Assembly (NCBI GenBank): GCA_023229795.1
Contig: JALNYP010000042.1
Location: 1-33,682, forward strand
DNA: 33,682 nucleotides
From: Syntrophobacterales bacterium
GTDB lineage: Bacteria; Desulfobacterota; Desulfobaccia; Desulfobaccales; 0-14-0-80-60-11
Direction of reading: 5' to 3'
Shown one piece after another: positions 24,094-32,650 of this stretch (position 1 is the stretch's first letter; each line of letters starts with the position of its first letter). The notes beneath the pieces are model-generated. The model saw nothing but the letters and a program-made list of their open reading frames with translations, was not told where the DNA came from and searched no databases. Position numbers and translations under genes: made by a program.

Positions 24094-24600
24094 TTAAGCA
24101 TTAACTGCGCAGGAATGCTTCTTAATCCTATCAATAGGAAAATTAATTGGAGATTCTTTTTGACCCTTTGTGCGTTTCTTGAATTTAATTTTTGTAATCG
24201 CCGCAGCGATTTTCGAAAGATTCATTTCTGATGCATAAAAAAATCGAATCAAGAGGTCAATAGTTTTTGGGGGTATAATATCCCCTTGTTCCCACCTGGA
24301 AACTGTCACATTCTTTACTCCGAGCCGTTCAGCGAAATCCTTAGCCTTCATCCCCATATGTTTTCTTAAGAAGCGAATCTCGCGCCCCGATAACTGGTTT
24401 TCCTGCTTCAGCAAAATCTGGGCAATCAATTTATGTAGCTCTTGAACACATGGGATAAAGGCAAAATTCTCCCCACAATCACATTCAAAAATCTCTACGC
24501 CCATTAACCAAACATTCTGTAAACCGGATTCCGTATAATGGTAGTTGCCCGTATGTATTTTTCCGGTTTGGTGGCAGGCAGGGCAATTCATATCACTCAT
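24094..24600 (-). CDS. MqsA/YgiT-type antitoxin with HTH domain
   Basis: 168-residue zinc-finger plus helix-turn-helix protein. The N-terminus has CPAC (from residue 6) and CDCG about 35 residues later, the YgiT/MqsA zinc-finger pattern. Residues ~70-125 form an XRE-like HTH (LSGREIRFLRKHMGMKAKDFAERLGV, then TVSRWEQGDIIPP). The basic C-terminus after KIKFKKR is extra. I choose ATG 24600: GGGTGAG formed at the end of the toxin gene is six bases upstream. ATG 24615, overlapping the toxin by eight bases, is an alternative. Toxin-first order is MqsRA-like. The antitoxin should neutralise its partner and repress the pair. The pair is AT-rich against its neighbours. Confidence 0.82.
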   Translation of the reverse strand: MSDMNCPACHQTGKIHTGNYHYTESGLQNVWLMGVEIFECDCGENFAFIPCVQELHKLIAQILLKQENQLSGREIRFLRKHMGMKAKDFAERLGVKNVTVSRWEQGDIIPPKTIDLLIRFFYASEMNLSKIAAAITKIKFKKRTKGQKESPINFPIDRIKKHSCAVNA

Positions 24601-24607
24601 GGCAAAC

Positions 24608-24901
24608 TCACCCATGTACAGTTTTTACAAGCAAAGAATTTTCATCCAAAATAATTATGACTACGCACAAGTTGACGCCTTCTAAATCTTCTCCTATGAC
24701 CTTAAATTTGTTATCGGTATTGGGATCTGGGTCATGAACCACTTTTCCCCAATTTAAGACATGCAGAATATCTTGGAAGTCAACATTTCTCTCGGGCATA
24801 CGCTCTTCCCTGCAATGTCTGCTGAGAGCCACGCCCCTTGATCCGGCTTTTGCAATCCTTCTAATCTGTGATTCAATCTCGTGAACATCTATTATCATCA
24901 T
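24608..24901 (-). CDS. DUF4258-like toxin of a toxin-antitoxin pair
   Basis: About 97 residues. The core SRHCREERMPERNVDFQDILHVLNWG, then DNKFKVIGEDLEG and ending VVIIILDENSLLVKTVHG, resembles the DUF4258 fold, small RelE/BrnT-like proteins often found next to YgiT-type antitoxins. DUF4258 members are predicted toxins, probably RNases, but no catalytic activity can be read here. I choose ATG 24901 (or the adjacent 24898), because AGGAAAGA lies just upstream; a longer form from ATG 24934 lacks a Shine-Dalgarno. It ends a few bases before the antitoxin start. It could be a different small protein, but the overlapping two-gene layout argues for a TA module. Confidence 0.7.
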   Translation of the reverse strand: MMIIDVHEIESQIRRIAKAGSRGVALSRHCREERMPERNVDFQDILHVLNWGKVVHDPDPNTDNKFKVIGEDLEGVNLCVVIIILDENSLLVKTVHG

Positions 24902-25086
24902 TCTTTCCTGAAAATCAAGGAGAGAAATTATCATTATGTTAAATTATGGGCCATTTTAGTCCGAAGATTTTAATGGGTATGAACCATTTTTAATAAAGAA
25001 ATAAATCAGATAGGGAGGACATTTCTTCCAGGGTCCGGACGTGATCTAAAACCCTTACCTCCACTGCTGAGATCACTCCCGTGAGT

Positions 25087-27744
25087 TCAATGCTTCGTTT
25101 CTCCCAGAGGTTCAAACTCGGCGGGGGACTCGGGGTTCTCGGGGAGCAGGGCGATGCCCAGTTGGTTGCGGCCCCGTTGCTTGGCATGATAGAGTGCGGC
25201 GTCCGCGGCCCGTACCAGTTCTTCCCCGGTGGCGCCGTGATCCGGAAAGGTGGCCAATCCGAAGGAGGCGGAAATGGGCCCCAGGGGTTGGCCGGCGTAA
25301 ACCACCTGCAGGCGGTTGATGCCCTGGCGCAGCTCCTCGGCCCGCTGGCGGGCGATCTCCACCGACGCCTCAGGCAGGATCAGGGTAAATTCGTCGCCGC
25401 CGTAGCGGCAAGCCACGTCCTCCCGGCGGATGTGGGCCTTCAAGAATTGGCCCATGGCGCCGATCAGCTTATCCCCCGCCTCATGGCCCAAAGAGTCGTT
25501 GATGGGCTTGAGGAAATCCAGGTCCACCATGATGACTCCCAGGGGCTTGTGGCGGCGTTTGACCCGCAGCAGTTCCCGGTCCAGGGTCTCTTCCATGTAG
25601 CGGCGATTGAATAAACCCGTCAGCGGGTCGCGGATGGCCTGGATGCGCAGGCTGTCCCTCAATTTCAAGTTGGCCAGGGCCAGGGAAATCTGCCGGGCCA
25701 GGGTCAGGGCCAGGCGCTGCTTGGATTCGGTCAACTGCTGGCGCAGGGATTCCGGCGAATCCACCCGGCAGGCCCGGCCTTGGAGGAGAATGAGGCCCAT
25801 GATCTCCCCTTGGGCTACCAGGGGGATGCAGACATGATCGCCCGGGGGCGCCTCCGCCAGGTGGGGGCAAATTAATCCCGGCTGTTGGGAACTGACGGCA
25901 TGGACCTCGCCGCGCCGCAAAGCCCAGCAATCTTCGGGAGAAAACACCGGCTCGTTTAACTCCAGCTCGCCCCAGGTCGCCACCGCCTCCATCAGTTTTT
26001 TGGGCACGTTGAGGATGAATAAGGCGCCGGATTCATCGGGAAATAAGAGGGAGGCAAAGTGGGCGATGCCGGTGTAGGCCTCGGCGCAGGTCAGGCAGGC
26101 CTGCAGGAGGTCGCCCATTTCATTGAGCAGGGTGATATCCCGGTTGCGCTGTTCAAACTCGCGGATAATCTCTTTCAGATTTTGATTGGCCTCCTGGAGG
26201 GCCACCTCCACCTGCTTGCGCTCGGCGATTTCATTGTGCAGTTGGGCGTTGACGTTGGCCAAGTCACTCAGGGTCTGTTTGATCTCACTGCGGTCCCGGG
26301 CGACACAGACACTGCCGATGACCCGATGGTCCTGATCGTACAATAAATTGATGGACAGGGAGAACAGGCCGACGCTGCCATTCTTTTTATTCATCTGGAT
26401 TTCATAGCGTTGGACGGTCCCATCCCGACGCAGTTGCGCCAGCATGGTCTTCAGGGCGTTTTTATCGGCATACAATTCGAAGGCGGATTTCCCCGTGAGT
26501 TCTTCGGAAGAATAGCCGAAGACATTGGCAGAAGCTTTGTTCCATTTGATGATCCTGCCGTGGGCGTCAACAATACCGATGGCGTCGGCGGAGTTGTCCA
26601 GGACATTTTCCAGATATTCTTTGGCCTGCTTGAGTTCTTTATCAGCCTGATGATGGTCGGTGACGTCGATGCCGGTGCCGATGATGTGGGTCACCGGGCC
26701 CGCGGCCTCCCGTAACACCGTATTGGACCAGGCGATGAGGCATTGCCGGCCGTCTCGGGTTATCCAGTGATTTTCATTGATGCCGTTGAGACACCCGTCA
26801 ACCATTTGCCGAAAGAGGCTTTGGTTCTCTTCCACCTCTTCCGGGGGTATGAACAGCTCCCAGAGGACCTTGCCTTGCACCTCTTCGAAGGAGTATCCCG
26901 TAATCTTTTCGCAAGCCCGGTTAAAACGGACGACCCGCCCTTCCCGGTCCAGGACCACCACCAGGGCGCCCACGGTATCCAGAAGGGTGGAGATGAAATC
27001 CCTTTCTTGCTTGAGTTCTTCTTCGGCCCGGGCCCGGGCGGTGATGTCCCGAAACACCACCACCACGCCGGCGACCTGCCCGTCCTTCAGGATAGGGGCG
27101 CTCACATACTCCACGGGGAAAGGGAGGCCCTGCTTGGACCAGAACAGGTCGTGATCGACGCGGTGGACCTGCCCGGTTTTAAGGGAACCATAGATGGGAC
27201 AGGCTTCTTTGGGGTGAGGGGTGCCGTCGGCCCGGGTATGGTGTAACAATGCGTGGATGTCTTGCCCGATCAGTTCCCTGGCGGCATAACCACTGATGGT
27301 GGAGGCGGCCGGATTGACAAAGGTAACCTCACCCGCAACATCCAGACCGTAAATACCTTCGCCTGCCGAATGCAAGATCAATTCGTCCTGCAACAGCAGA
27401 TCTTTGTAATCCTGTTCGGCTTCTAGACGTTCCTCGATCTCCCGGTAAAGCCGCCGGTTGATGGCGGTCAATTGCGTCAAGGTCCGTCGAAAATAAAGAC
27501 AAACTGCCAAAATTAACAGGATTATCAGAAAACGCCGCCACAGTTCATTGCTCTGGGGATTGATCAATTGTTGCAAGATGGTGGTGTTTCTAAAATAGAC
27601 ATAGGCGTCGAGACAGGATTCCAGGAGCCAGACCGCGATAATAATCAAAACTAAGACAAAAATGAGATGATGTTTATTTTCGGCCATATCTTTATTCGGG
27701 TTTTTCGGCTTTGGGCTAATCTCGGAGGTTTTCATCGGAGGCAT
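25087..27744 (-). CDS. Membrane-bound PAS-GAF diguanylate cyclase
   Basis: 885-residue sensor that probably makes cyclic di-GMP from two GTP. Two membrane helices (about 26-45 and 72-86) flank a short ~25-residue extracytoplasmic loop. Then come a coiled linker, PAS domains at about 120-237, 250-365 and 378-490, a coiled coil (490-535), a GAF-like domain with several Cys (about 545-690), and GGDEF at 700-865. The active-site loop GGDEF is intact (782-786), and R773-x2-D776 five residues before it is an inhibitory I-site, so product feedback is expected. There is no EAL domain. The loop is too short for ligand sensing, so signals are likely read by the cytoplasmic PAS/GAF modules. MPPM start; ATG 27735 is also possible. 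Confidence 0.93.
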   Translation of the reverse strand: MPPMKTSEISPKPKNPNKDMAENKHHLIFVLVLIIIAVWLLESCLDAYVYFRNTTILQQLINPQSNELWRRFLIILLILAVCLYFRRTLTQLTAINRRLYREIEERLEAEQDYKDLLLQDELILHSAGEGIYGLDVAGEVTFVNPAASTISGYAARELIGQDIHALLHHTRADGTPHPKEACPIYGSLKTGQVHRVDHDLFWSKQGLPFPVEYVSAPILKDGQVAGVVVVFRDITARARAEEELKQERDFISTLLDTVGALVVVLDREGRVVRFNRACEKITGYSFEEVQGKVLWELFIPPEEVEENQSLFRQMVDGCLNGINENHWITRDGRQCLIAWSNTVLREAAGPVTHIIGTGIDVTDHHQADKELKQAKEYLENVLDNSADAIGIVDAHGRIIKWNKASANVFGYSSEELTGKSAFELYADKNALKTMLAQLRRDGTVQRYEIQMNKKNGSVGLFSLSINLLYDQDHRVIGSVCVARDRSEIKQTLSDLANVNAQLHNEIAERKQVEVALQEANQNLKEIIREFEQRNRDITLLNEMGDLLQACLTCAEAYTGIAHFASLLFPDESGALFILNVPKKLMEAVATWGELELNEPVFSPEDCWALRRGEVHAVSSQQPGLICPHLAEAPPGDHVCIPLVAQGEIMGLILLQGRACRVDSPESLRQQLTESKQRLALTLARQISLALANLKLRDSLRIQAIRDPLTGLFNRRYMEETLDRELLRVKRRHKPLGVIMVDLDFLKPINDSLGHEAGDKLIGAMGQFLKAHIRREDVACRYGGDEFTLILPEASVEIARQRAEELRQGINRLQVVYAGQPLGPISASFGLATFPDHGATGEELVRAADAALYHAKQRGRNQLGIALLPENPESPAEFEPLGETKH

Positions 27745-28039
27745 ATTCCTTCAGGGGTCTATCCTGGACCAACTTCGCTGAACCAAGTCGACTAAAATGA
27801 ACGACGGGGCCGATCATCCAATATCTATAAATGTGTCCCTTTGTGAAATTATGATGTCAGACTTCGGAGGGGAGGTCAAGAGAGACCTAACAAACTTGTC
27901 GCCCTTTTTTAAATTTAATAGATAGATCTTCTTATAAAAATTGAGCATTTCTCGACAAAAGAGTCGAAAAGAGCACCGGCGGGCGGATACGGGCTCGTTT
28001 CCGAGGGCCGGTCTCTGGACTGGCCGCAGCCTGGCGCGA
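27745..28039. other. Divergent intergenic region between the cyclase and bioB
   Basis: About 300 bases with no convincing gene. The part near 27780-27960 is AT-rich. AGGTC-AAGAG-AGACCT (27873-27888) is an inverted repeat, and its minus-strand TTGACC could be a weak -35 for the cyclase gene. A small hairpin CTCGACAAAAGAGTCGAAAAGAG is split at about 27953-27973. An 85-codon minus-strand frame at 27814-28071 shows no family likeness and overlaps the biotin operator, so it is not called. Confidence 0.5.
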
Positions 28040-28071
28040 TTGTAAACCAGACAGATAATTATGGTTGACAA
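28040..28071. promoter_or_regulatory. BirA-type biotin operator upstream of bioB
   Basis: TTGTAAACC (28040-28048), 14 bases, GGTTGACAA (28063-28071). This matches the enterobacterial-type BirA operator TTGTAAACC-N14/15-GGTTTACAA with one change. It ends 17 bases before the bioB ATG. A -10-like GATAAT (28054-28059) lies between the half-sites, so bound biotinoyl-AMP-loaded BirA would block the promoter. It implies a BirA with an N-terminal HTH encoded elsewhere. Confidence 0.88.
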
Positions 28072-28088
28072 TCGGCCAGCCGTAGGCG

Positions 28089-29078
28089 ATGCTTTCGGGG
28101 ATGAATTATGCTGATTGGGAAGAGATGTTTCGTCTGGAAGGGGCGGAATTGTGGCCCCGGCTGGGGGAGGCCAGCCGCCTCCGGGAGCGGCGGTTCGGGC
28201 GGCGGGTAAGCTTCTGCGTCATCATCAACGCCAAGGCCGGCCTGTGCTCCGAGGATTGTGCCTTTTGCTCGCAGTCGGCCCGGGCCAAGAGCCAGGCGCC
28301 TCATTATCCCCTGCTGCCGAAAGAGGAATTGGTGGCCGCAGCCGGGCAGGCCGCGGCGGCCGGGGCCTCGCGCTTTTCCCTGGTGACTGCGGGGCGGGGG
28401 ATTTTGCAGCCCCGGGAACAGAGCGCGGTGCTGGCCGCGGTGGCCGCCATCAAGGAGGCCGTGCCCATCCGCATCTGCGCCTCTTTGGGGATCGTGGAGC
28501 GAGGTTTTCTGGCGGAGTTGAAGGCCGCGGGGCTCCATCGCTTCCATCACAACCTGGAAACCGCGGGCTCCTTTTTTCCCCGGATTTGCACCACCCACAG
28601 TTTCAGCGACCGGGTGGCCACCATCGAGGCGGCCCAGGCCGCGGGCCTGTCCGTGTGCGCCGGGGGTATCTTCGGGTTGGGGGAAGGTCCGGCCGAGCGC
28701 TGGGAGATGGCCCAAGTGCTCAAAACCCTGGGCGTGGACGCCATTCCCCTCAATTTTCTCCATCCTTTGGCCGGCACCCCCCTGGCCCAGCAGCCGCGGC
28801 TGGCGCCTTTGGAGGCCTTGAAGATCGTGTTGGCCTTTCGCTTCCTGTTCCCGGAGCGCTCGCTGATCATCTGCGGCGGCCGCCAGGTGACCCTGCGTTC
28901 CCTGGCGCCGCTGCTCTTCGCGGCCGGGGCCGACAGCCTGATGACCGGGGACTACCTCACCACCCGGGGACGCATGCCCGAGGATGACCGGCGGATGCTG
29001 GAGGACCTGGGTCTGGAACTGGTGCAGGAGACCGGCGGGGCCGAGGCTGTGAGCGCCAGGGGGGAAAATCGGCCATGA
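28089..29078 (+). CDS. bioB: Biotin synthase
   Basis: Radical SAM enzyme that inserts sulphur into dethiobiotin to form biotin. 329 residues. The [4Fe-4S] site is C53-x3-C57-x2-C60 in GLCSEDCAFCSQSA. ARASRFSLVT-like strands, HHNLETAGSFFP, CAGGIFGLGE and ICGGRQVT are standard BioB motifs; the Arg in the last contacts the auxiliary cluster. ATG 28089 lies 17 bases after the BirA-type operator; ATG 28101 is an in-frame alternative, and neither has a strong Shine-Dalgarno. The stop overlaps the bioD ATG by four bases. Confidence 0.96.
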   Translation: MLSGMNYADWEEMFRLEGAELWPRLGEASRLRERRFGRRVSFCVIINAKAGLCSEDCAFCSQSARAKSQAPHYPLLPKEELVAAAGQAAAAGASRFSLVTAGRGILQPREQSAVLAAVAAIKEAVPIRICASLGIVERGFLAELKAAGLHRFHHNLETAGSFFPRICTTHSFSDRVATIEAAQAAGLSVCAGGIFGLGEGPAERWEMAQVLKTLGVDAIPLNFLHPLAGTPLAQQPRLAPLEALKIVLAFRFLFPERSLIICGGRQVTLRSLAPLLFAAGADSLMTGDYLTTRGRMPEDDRRMLEDLGLELVQETGGAEAVSARGENRP

Positions 29079-29824
29079 AATTGCCCTGGCCTAAGCTGCC
29101 GCCCCTCCGGGGGCTCTTCATCACCGGCACCGACACCGATGTGGGCAAGACCTGGGTAGCCGCGGGGCTTACCGCGGCGCTCAAGCAGCGGGGCCTCAAG
29201 GCCGTGTATTTCAAGCCCATTCAGAGCGGCTGCCCGCTGGAGGCGGGGCGGCTCATCCCCACGGATGCCCGCCTGGCCCGGGATCTGGCCGGGTTGACTG
29301 AGCCCCTGGAGATCCTCACCCCCGTGGCCCTGGCCCTGCCCCTGGCCCCCGGAGTGGCCGCGGCCCAGGCCGGGGTGGAGGTGGACCTGGACCGGATTGC
29401 CGAAACCCTCCAGAACCTGGCGACCCGGTATGATTTTTTCGTGGTGGAAGGCGCCGGCGGGCTCTACGTCCCCTTGATCGGCCTGGATTTCCTGGTCCTG
29501 GACCTGATCCGTTGGCTGACCCTGCCCCTGGCGGTGGTGGCCAAATCCGGCCTGGGGACCATCAACCACACGGTCCTGACGGTCAAGGCGGCGCAGCAGG
29601 CCGGCCTCGAGGTGGCGGGGGTGATCCTCAACCGCTATCCCGCCGCCCCGAACCTGGCGGCCCGGACCAATCCCGAGGTCATCGCGGCCCTGACCGGAGT
29701 GCCCCTTCTGGGGCGCCTGCCGGAAGTGGGCGACCTGAACCGGCCCGCGGACCGGGAGGTGTTTTTGGCGGCAATCGGGGCCATCGCCGAACAGTTCCTG
29801 GGAGCGCGGTGCAGGAGTTGCTGA
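29075..29824 (+). CDS. bioD: Dethiobiotin synthetase
   Basis: ATP-dependent carboxylase that closes the ureido ring of 7,8-diaminopelargonate to give dethiobiotin. 249 residues. The P-loop is GTDTDVGKT (18-26), followed by KPIQSG at about 49-54 and the VVEGAGGLYVPL segment. All are canonical. ATGA overlap with bioB, and its 3' end overlaps or abuts bioF, so the operon is translationally coupled. The last residues (GARCRSC) are unusual but come after the fold. Confidence 0.96.
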   Translation: MKLPWPKLPPLRGLFITGTDTDVGKTWVAAGLTAALKQRGLKAVYFKPIQSGCPLEAGRLIPTDARLARDLAGLTEPLEILTPVALALPLAPGVAAAQAGVEVDLDRIAETLQNLATRYDFFVVEGAGGLYVPLIGLDFLVLDLIRWLTLPLAVVAKSGLGTINHTVLTVKAAQQAGLEVAGVILNRYPAAPNLAARTNPEVIAALTGVPLLGRLPEVGDLNRPADREVFLAAIGAIAEQFLGARCRSC

Positions 29825-29829
29825 TCGGG

Positions 29830-31002
29830 ATGGAAGAGCTCAACACAGAACTTGCCGAACTGGAGGCCCAGGCCCAGCGGCGGCGCCTGCAGGTGGTGGA
29901 GGAGGTCTTGCCCGGGGGCCGGGTGCGGGTGGCCGGACAAAACCTGCTCAATCTGTCGTCCAACGATTACCTGGGGCTGGCCCAAGACCCCCGGCTTATC
30001 GCGGCGGCCCAGGCGGCGGCGGCCCGCTGGGGCGCCGGGGCCGGGGCCTCCCGCCTGGTGGTGGGCCACCTGGCCCTGCATGAGGAAGGGGAGGCCCATT
30101 TAGCTAAGTTTAAGGGCGCCGAGGCTGCGGTGATTTTCCCCACCGGCTACATGGCCAACGTGGGGACCCTGGCCGGGCTCCTGGGGCCGGGGGACGTGAT
30201 TTTCTGCGACCGGCTCAACCACGCCAGCATTTATGATGGCATCAAACTGTCCGGCGCGACCTTAAAGCGCTTTCCCCACCGGGACCTGAACCGCCTGGAG
30301 GACCTGCTGCGCGAGACCGGCTCAGCCCGGCGCCGCCTGATCGTCACCGACTCGGTGTTTTCCGTGGACGGCGATCTGGCGCCTCTTCAAGACCTGGTGA
30401 ACCTGAAGGCCCGCTACGGGACCTGGCTGATGATCGACGAGGCCCACGCCACCGGGGTCTTCGGAGAGCACGGCGAAGGGCTGGCCGAAGCGGTGGGCGT
30501 CAGCCGCGAAGTGGATATTCACATGGGCACGTTTTCCAAGGCGCTGGGTTCCCAGGGAGGCTACGTGGCCGGGGACCGGCGCCTGGTGGACTACCTGCAC
30601 AACCGGGCCCGGTCGTTCATTTACTCCACCGCCCTGGCCCCGCCGGTGTTGGGGGCCATTGATGCGGCCCTGAAGATCGTAGCCCAGGAGCCCGAGCGGC
30701 GGCGCTATCTTCTGGAGGAAGCGGAGATTTTCCGCCGTGACCTGCTGGCTGCGGGCCTGGATATCCTGGGGAGCGAGACCCAGATTATCCCGGTGTTGGC
30801 GGGCGACAACGCCCGCACCCTGGCGTTTGCGGCGGAACTCCGGGCCCAGGGCCTCATGGCGGTGGCCCTGCGGCCGCCCACGGTGCCGCCGGGCCGGGCC
30901 CGGGTGCGGTTTTCTCTGAGCGCCGCCCATAGCCGGGAGGACCTGAGCCGGGCCCGGCAGACCGTCGTGGCTACGGCCCGGAAACTGGGGCTGGGGGAAT
31001 GA
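29830..31002 (+). CDS. bioF: 8-amino-7-oxononanoate synthase
   Basis: PLP enzyme joining pimeloyl-ACP (or -CoA) and alanine to give KAPA, the first ring-building step of biotin synthesis. 390 residues from ATG 29830. LSSNDYLGLA (42-51), GAGASRLVVG, DEAHATG (203-209) and the Schiff-base K237 in TFSKALGSQGG are all present. A GTG at 29809, overlapping bioD and preceded by a better spaced context, would add seven residues and remains possible. The stop overlaps the ATG of the next gene by four bases. Confidence 0.95.
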   Translation: MEELNTELAELEAQAQRRRLQVVEEVLPGGRVRVAGQNLLNLSSNDYLGLAQDPRLIAAAQAAAARWGAGAGASRLVVGHLALHEEGEAHLAKFKGAEAAVIFPTGYMANVGTLAGLLGPGDVIFCDRLNHASIYDGIKLSGATLKRFPHRDLNRLEDLLRETGSARRRLIVTDSVFSVDGDLAPLQDLVNLKARYGTWLMIDEAHATGVFGEHGEGLAEAVGVSREVDIHMGTFSKALGSQGGYVAGDRRLVDYLHNRARSFIYSTALAPPVLGAIDAALKIVAQEPERRRYLLEEAEIFRRDLLAAGLDILGSETQIIPVLAGDNARTLAFAAELRAQGLMAVALRPPTVPPGRARVRFSLSAAHSREDLSRARQTVVATARKLGLGE

Positions 31003-31703
31003 ACAACCTGGTGCTGTTCCATGGCTGGGGGGCCACAGGCAGAGTCTGGGCGCGGCAGGCGGAGTATTTTCAGGACCGGCTGACGGTCCGGGCGCCCACC
31101 ATCCCGGCCTGGGAGTCTGATTGGTTCACGGAATATTTACGGGGATTGCCCCTCCAGGAATGCCTCCTGGTGGGCTGGTCCCTGGGGGGCATGCTGCTCC
31201 TGGCGGCTTTAAGCGAGCTTGCGCCCTTGCGGCCGGCCGGGCTGGTGCTGGCAGGGGTGGCCCCGGTCTTTACCCGGCGGCCGGATCATCCCTGGGGGCA
31301 GCCTCCCGCAGTGGTGCGGGCCATGCGCCGGGGCTTGAAGGCGAATCAGCGGCAGGTGCTGGCGGATTTTGCCGACCAATGCCTGGTCGTGGAGGAAACC
31401 GCCTTTGTGGCCCAGGCCCGGGAGGCGTTCGCCTTTCCGGCCCCGGCGGCGGCCCTGGCGGCCGGTCTCGATTATTTGCTGCAGGCGGACCTAAGGCCCC
31501 TGCTTCCCGGCCTGCCGCCGGGGGCGGTCATTATCCAGGGGCAGGCGGACCGGATTATGGACCCGGCCCAGGGCCGATACCTGGCGGAGCAGCTTCCCGG
31601 GGCCAGGCTGCACCTGTTGCCGGGGGCCGGGCATCTCCCCTTTTTGACCCAGGCCGCGGCTTTTAACCGGATTTTGCAGGCCTGTTTGGCCGGAGAGGAA
31701 TAA
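30999..31703 (+). CDS. BioH-like pimeloyl-ACP methyl ester carboxylesterase
   Basis: 234-residue alpha/beta hydrolase. The triad is S61 (GWSLGG), D184 (GQADRIM) and H212 (GAGHLPF), with the FHGWG oxyanion region at residues 7-11. The Trp before the nucleophile Ser is shared with BioH. Its position directly before bioC, with ATGA overlap to bioF, supports the job of removing the methyl group that BioC adds, releasing pimeloyl-ACP for BioF. Several non-homologous esterases (BioG, BioK, BioJ, BioV) can do this; the motifs here fit BioH best, but I leave the symbol blank. Confidence 0.85.
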   Translation: MNNLVLFHGWGATGRVWARQAEYFQDRLTVRAPTIPAWESDWFTEYLRGLPLQECLLVGWSLGGMLLLAALSELAPLRPAGLVLAGVAPVFTRRPDHPWGQPPAVVRAMRRGLKANQRQVLADFADQCLVVEETAFVAQAREAFAFPAPAAALAAGLDYLLQADLRPLLPGLPPGAVIIQGQADRIMDPAQGRYLAEQLPGARLHLLPGAGHLPFLTQAAAFNRILQACLAGEE

Positions 31704-31708
31704 CCAGC

Positions 31709-32650
31709 ATGGCCCATGAATCAGTCACTTCCGCGATGGAAAAAGTTGGAAAAGGATTTCCGGGACGTATAAATCTGCCATCGTGGTTGGAGAATGCAGG
31801 GGGGCTGGGCGGGGAAGCCCCGGCCGGAGCGGCAGAGAGTTGCGAGCCTCAAGCGCCTATGGACCTCAAGCACGGCATCAGGCGGAATTTTGCCCGGCGG
31901 GCCCGGTCTTATGACCGGCATGCCAGTATGCAGCGTCTCATGGCCCAGGGCCTGGTGGCGATGCTGGAGGGGATACCGGCCCGGGCCCGGCGCATCCTGG
32001 AGATCGGCTGCGGCACCGGCTATCTCACCCAGCTGTTGCGTCAGATCAATCGCGACGCCCGGCTGATCGCACTCGACCTGGATGCCGCCCTGCTGGAGAC
32101 GGCCCGGGAGCGCCTGGGGCCGGAGGCGGGGGTCGCGTTTCTGGCGGCGGACGGCGAGAATCCGATCCGGGGTGAATACGACCTGATCATCGGCAACGCC
32201 ACCTTCCAGTGGTTCGCCCGCCCCGGGGAGACCCTGGCCGCCTATTGGCGGAACCTGGCCCCCGGGGGCGTCCTGGCCTTCTCCACCCTGGGACCCGGGA
32301 CTTTTCAGGAACTGGCCGGGGCCCTGAGCCTGGCCGCCGAAAGCCTGAATCTCGCCGAGACGCCCCGGATTGCCGCCCAGGACTTCGGCGACCGGGAATC
32401 CTGGTCCCGTCACCTGCACCGGGCCGGCTTCACCCGGATGCATCTCTGCCGGGAAATGGTCGCCACCACCTTCCCCACGGTGCGGGATTTTCTCAAGGCC
32501 CTCCAGGCCACGGGGGCTACCAACCCCAATCCCCGCCCCTTTTCGCCCCGCCTGCTGACCGCCCTCCTCCACGCCTACCAGGCGGCCTATGGGGAGCACG
32601 GCGTTATCCCCGTAAGCTACGAAGTTATCTGGGCAGTGGCGCAGAAATAG
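31709..32650 (+). CDS. bioC: Malonyl-ACP O-methyltransferase
   Basis: SAM-dependent methyltransferase that caps malonyl-ACP so fatty acid synthesis can build the pimeloyl chain. The SAM-binding motif is ILEIGCGTG (96-104 from the first ATG). The N-terminal signature RRNFARRARSYDRHASMQ and the IIGNATFQWF and LAFSTLGPGTFQEL segments are BioC-specific. Starting at ATG 31709 (AGGAATA upstream) gives 313 residues with a 50-residue Gly/Ala-rich lead; ATG 31859 (MDLKHGIRRNF) gives 263 residues, the normal BioC length, but has no Shine-Dalgarno. The stop codon lies inside the first unit of a heptad tract. Confidence 0.93.
   Translation: MAHESVTSAMEKVGKGFPGRINLPSWLENAGGLGGEAPAGAAESCEPQAPMDLKHGIRRNFARRARSYDRHASMQRLMAQGLVAMLEGIPARARRILEIGCGTGYLTQLLRQINRDARLIALDLDAALLETARERLGPEAGVAFLAADGENPIRGEYDLIIGNATFQWFARPGETLAAYWRNLAPGGVLAFSTLGPGTFQELAGALSLAAESLNLAETPRIAAQDFGDRESWSRHLHRAGFTRMHLCREMVATTFPTVRDFLKALQATGATNPNPRPFSPRLLTALLHAYQAAYGEHGVIPVSYEVIWAVAQK

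Noticed and set aside
24990..25187. Minus-strand fragment reading GVISAVEVRVLDH, reminiscent of a DUF2442 N-terminus
   Set aside because: Only about a dozen residues resemble the family and the frame overlaps the cyclase gene; too weak to call a pseudogene.
27814..28071. 85-codon minus-strand frame between the cyclase and bioB
   Set aside because: It overlaps the BirA-type operator, lacks a ribosome site and resembles nothing.
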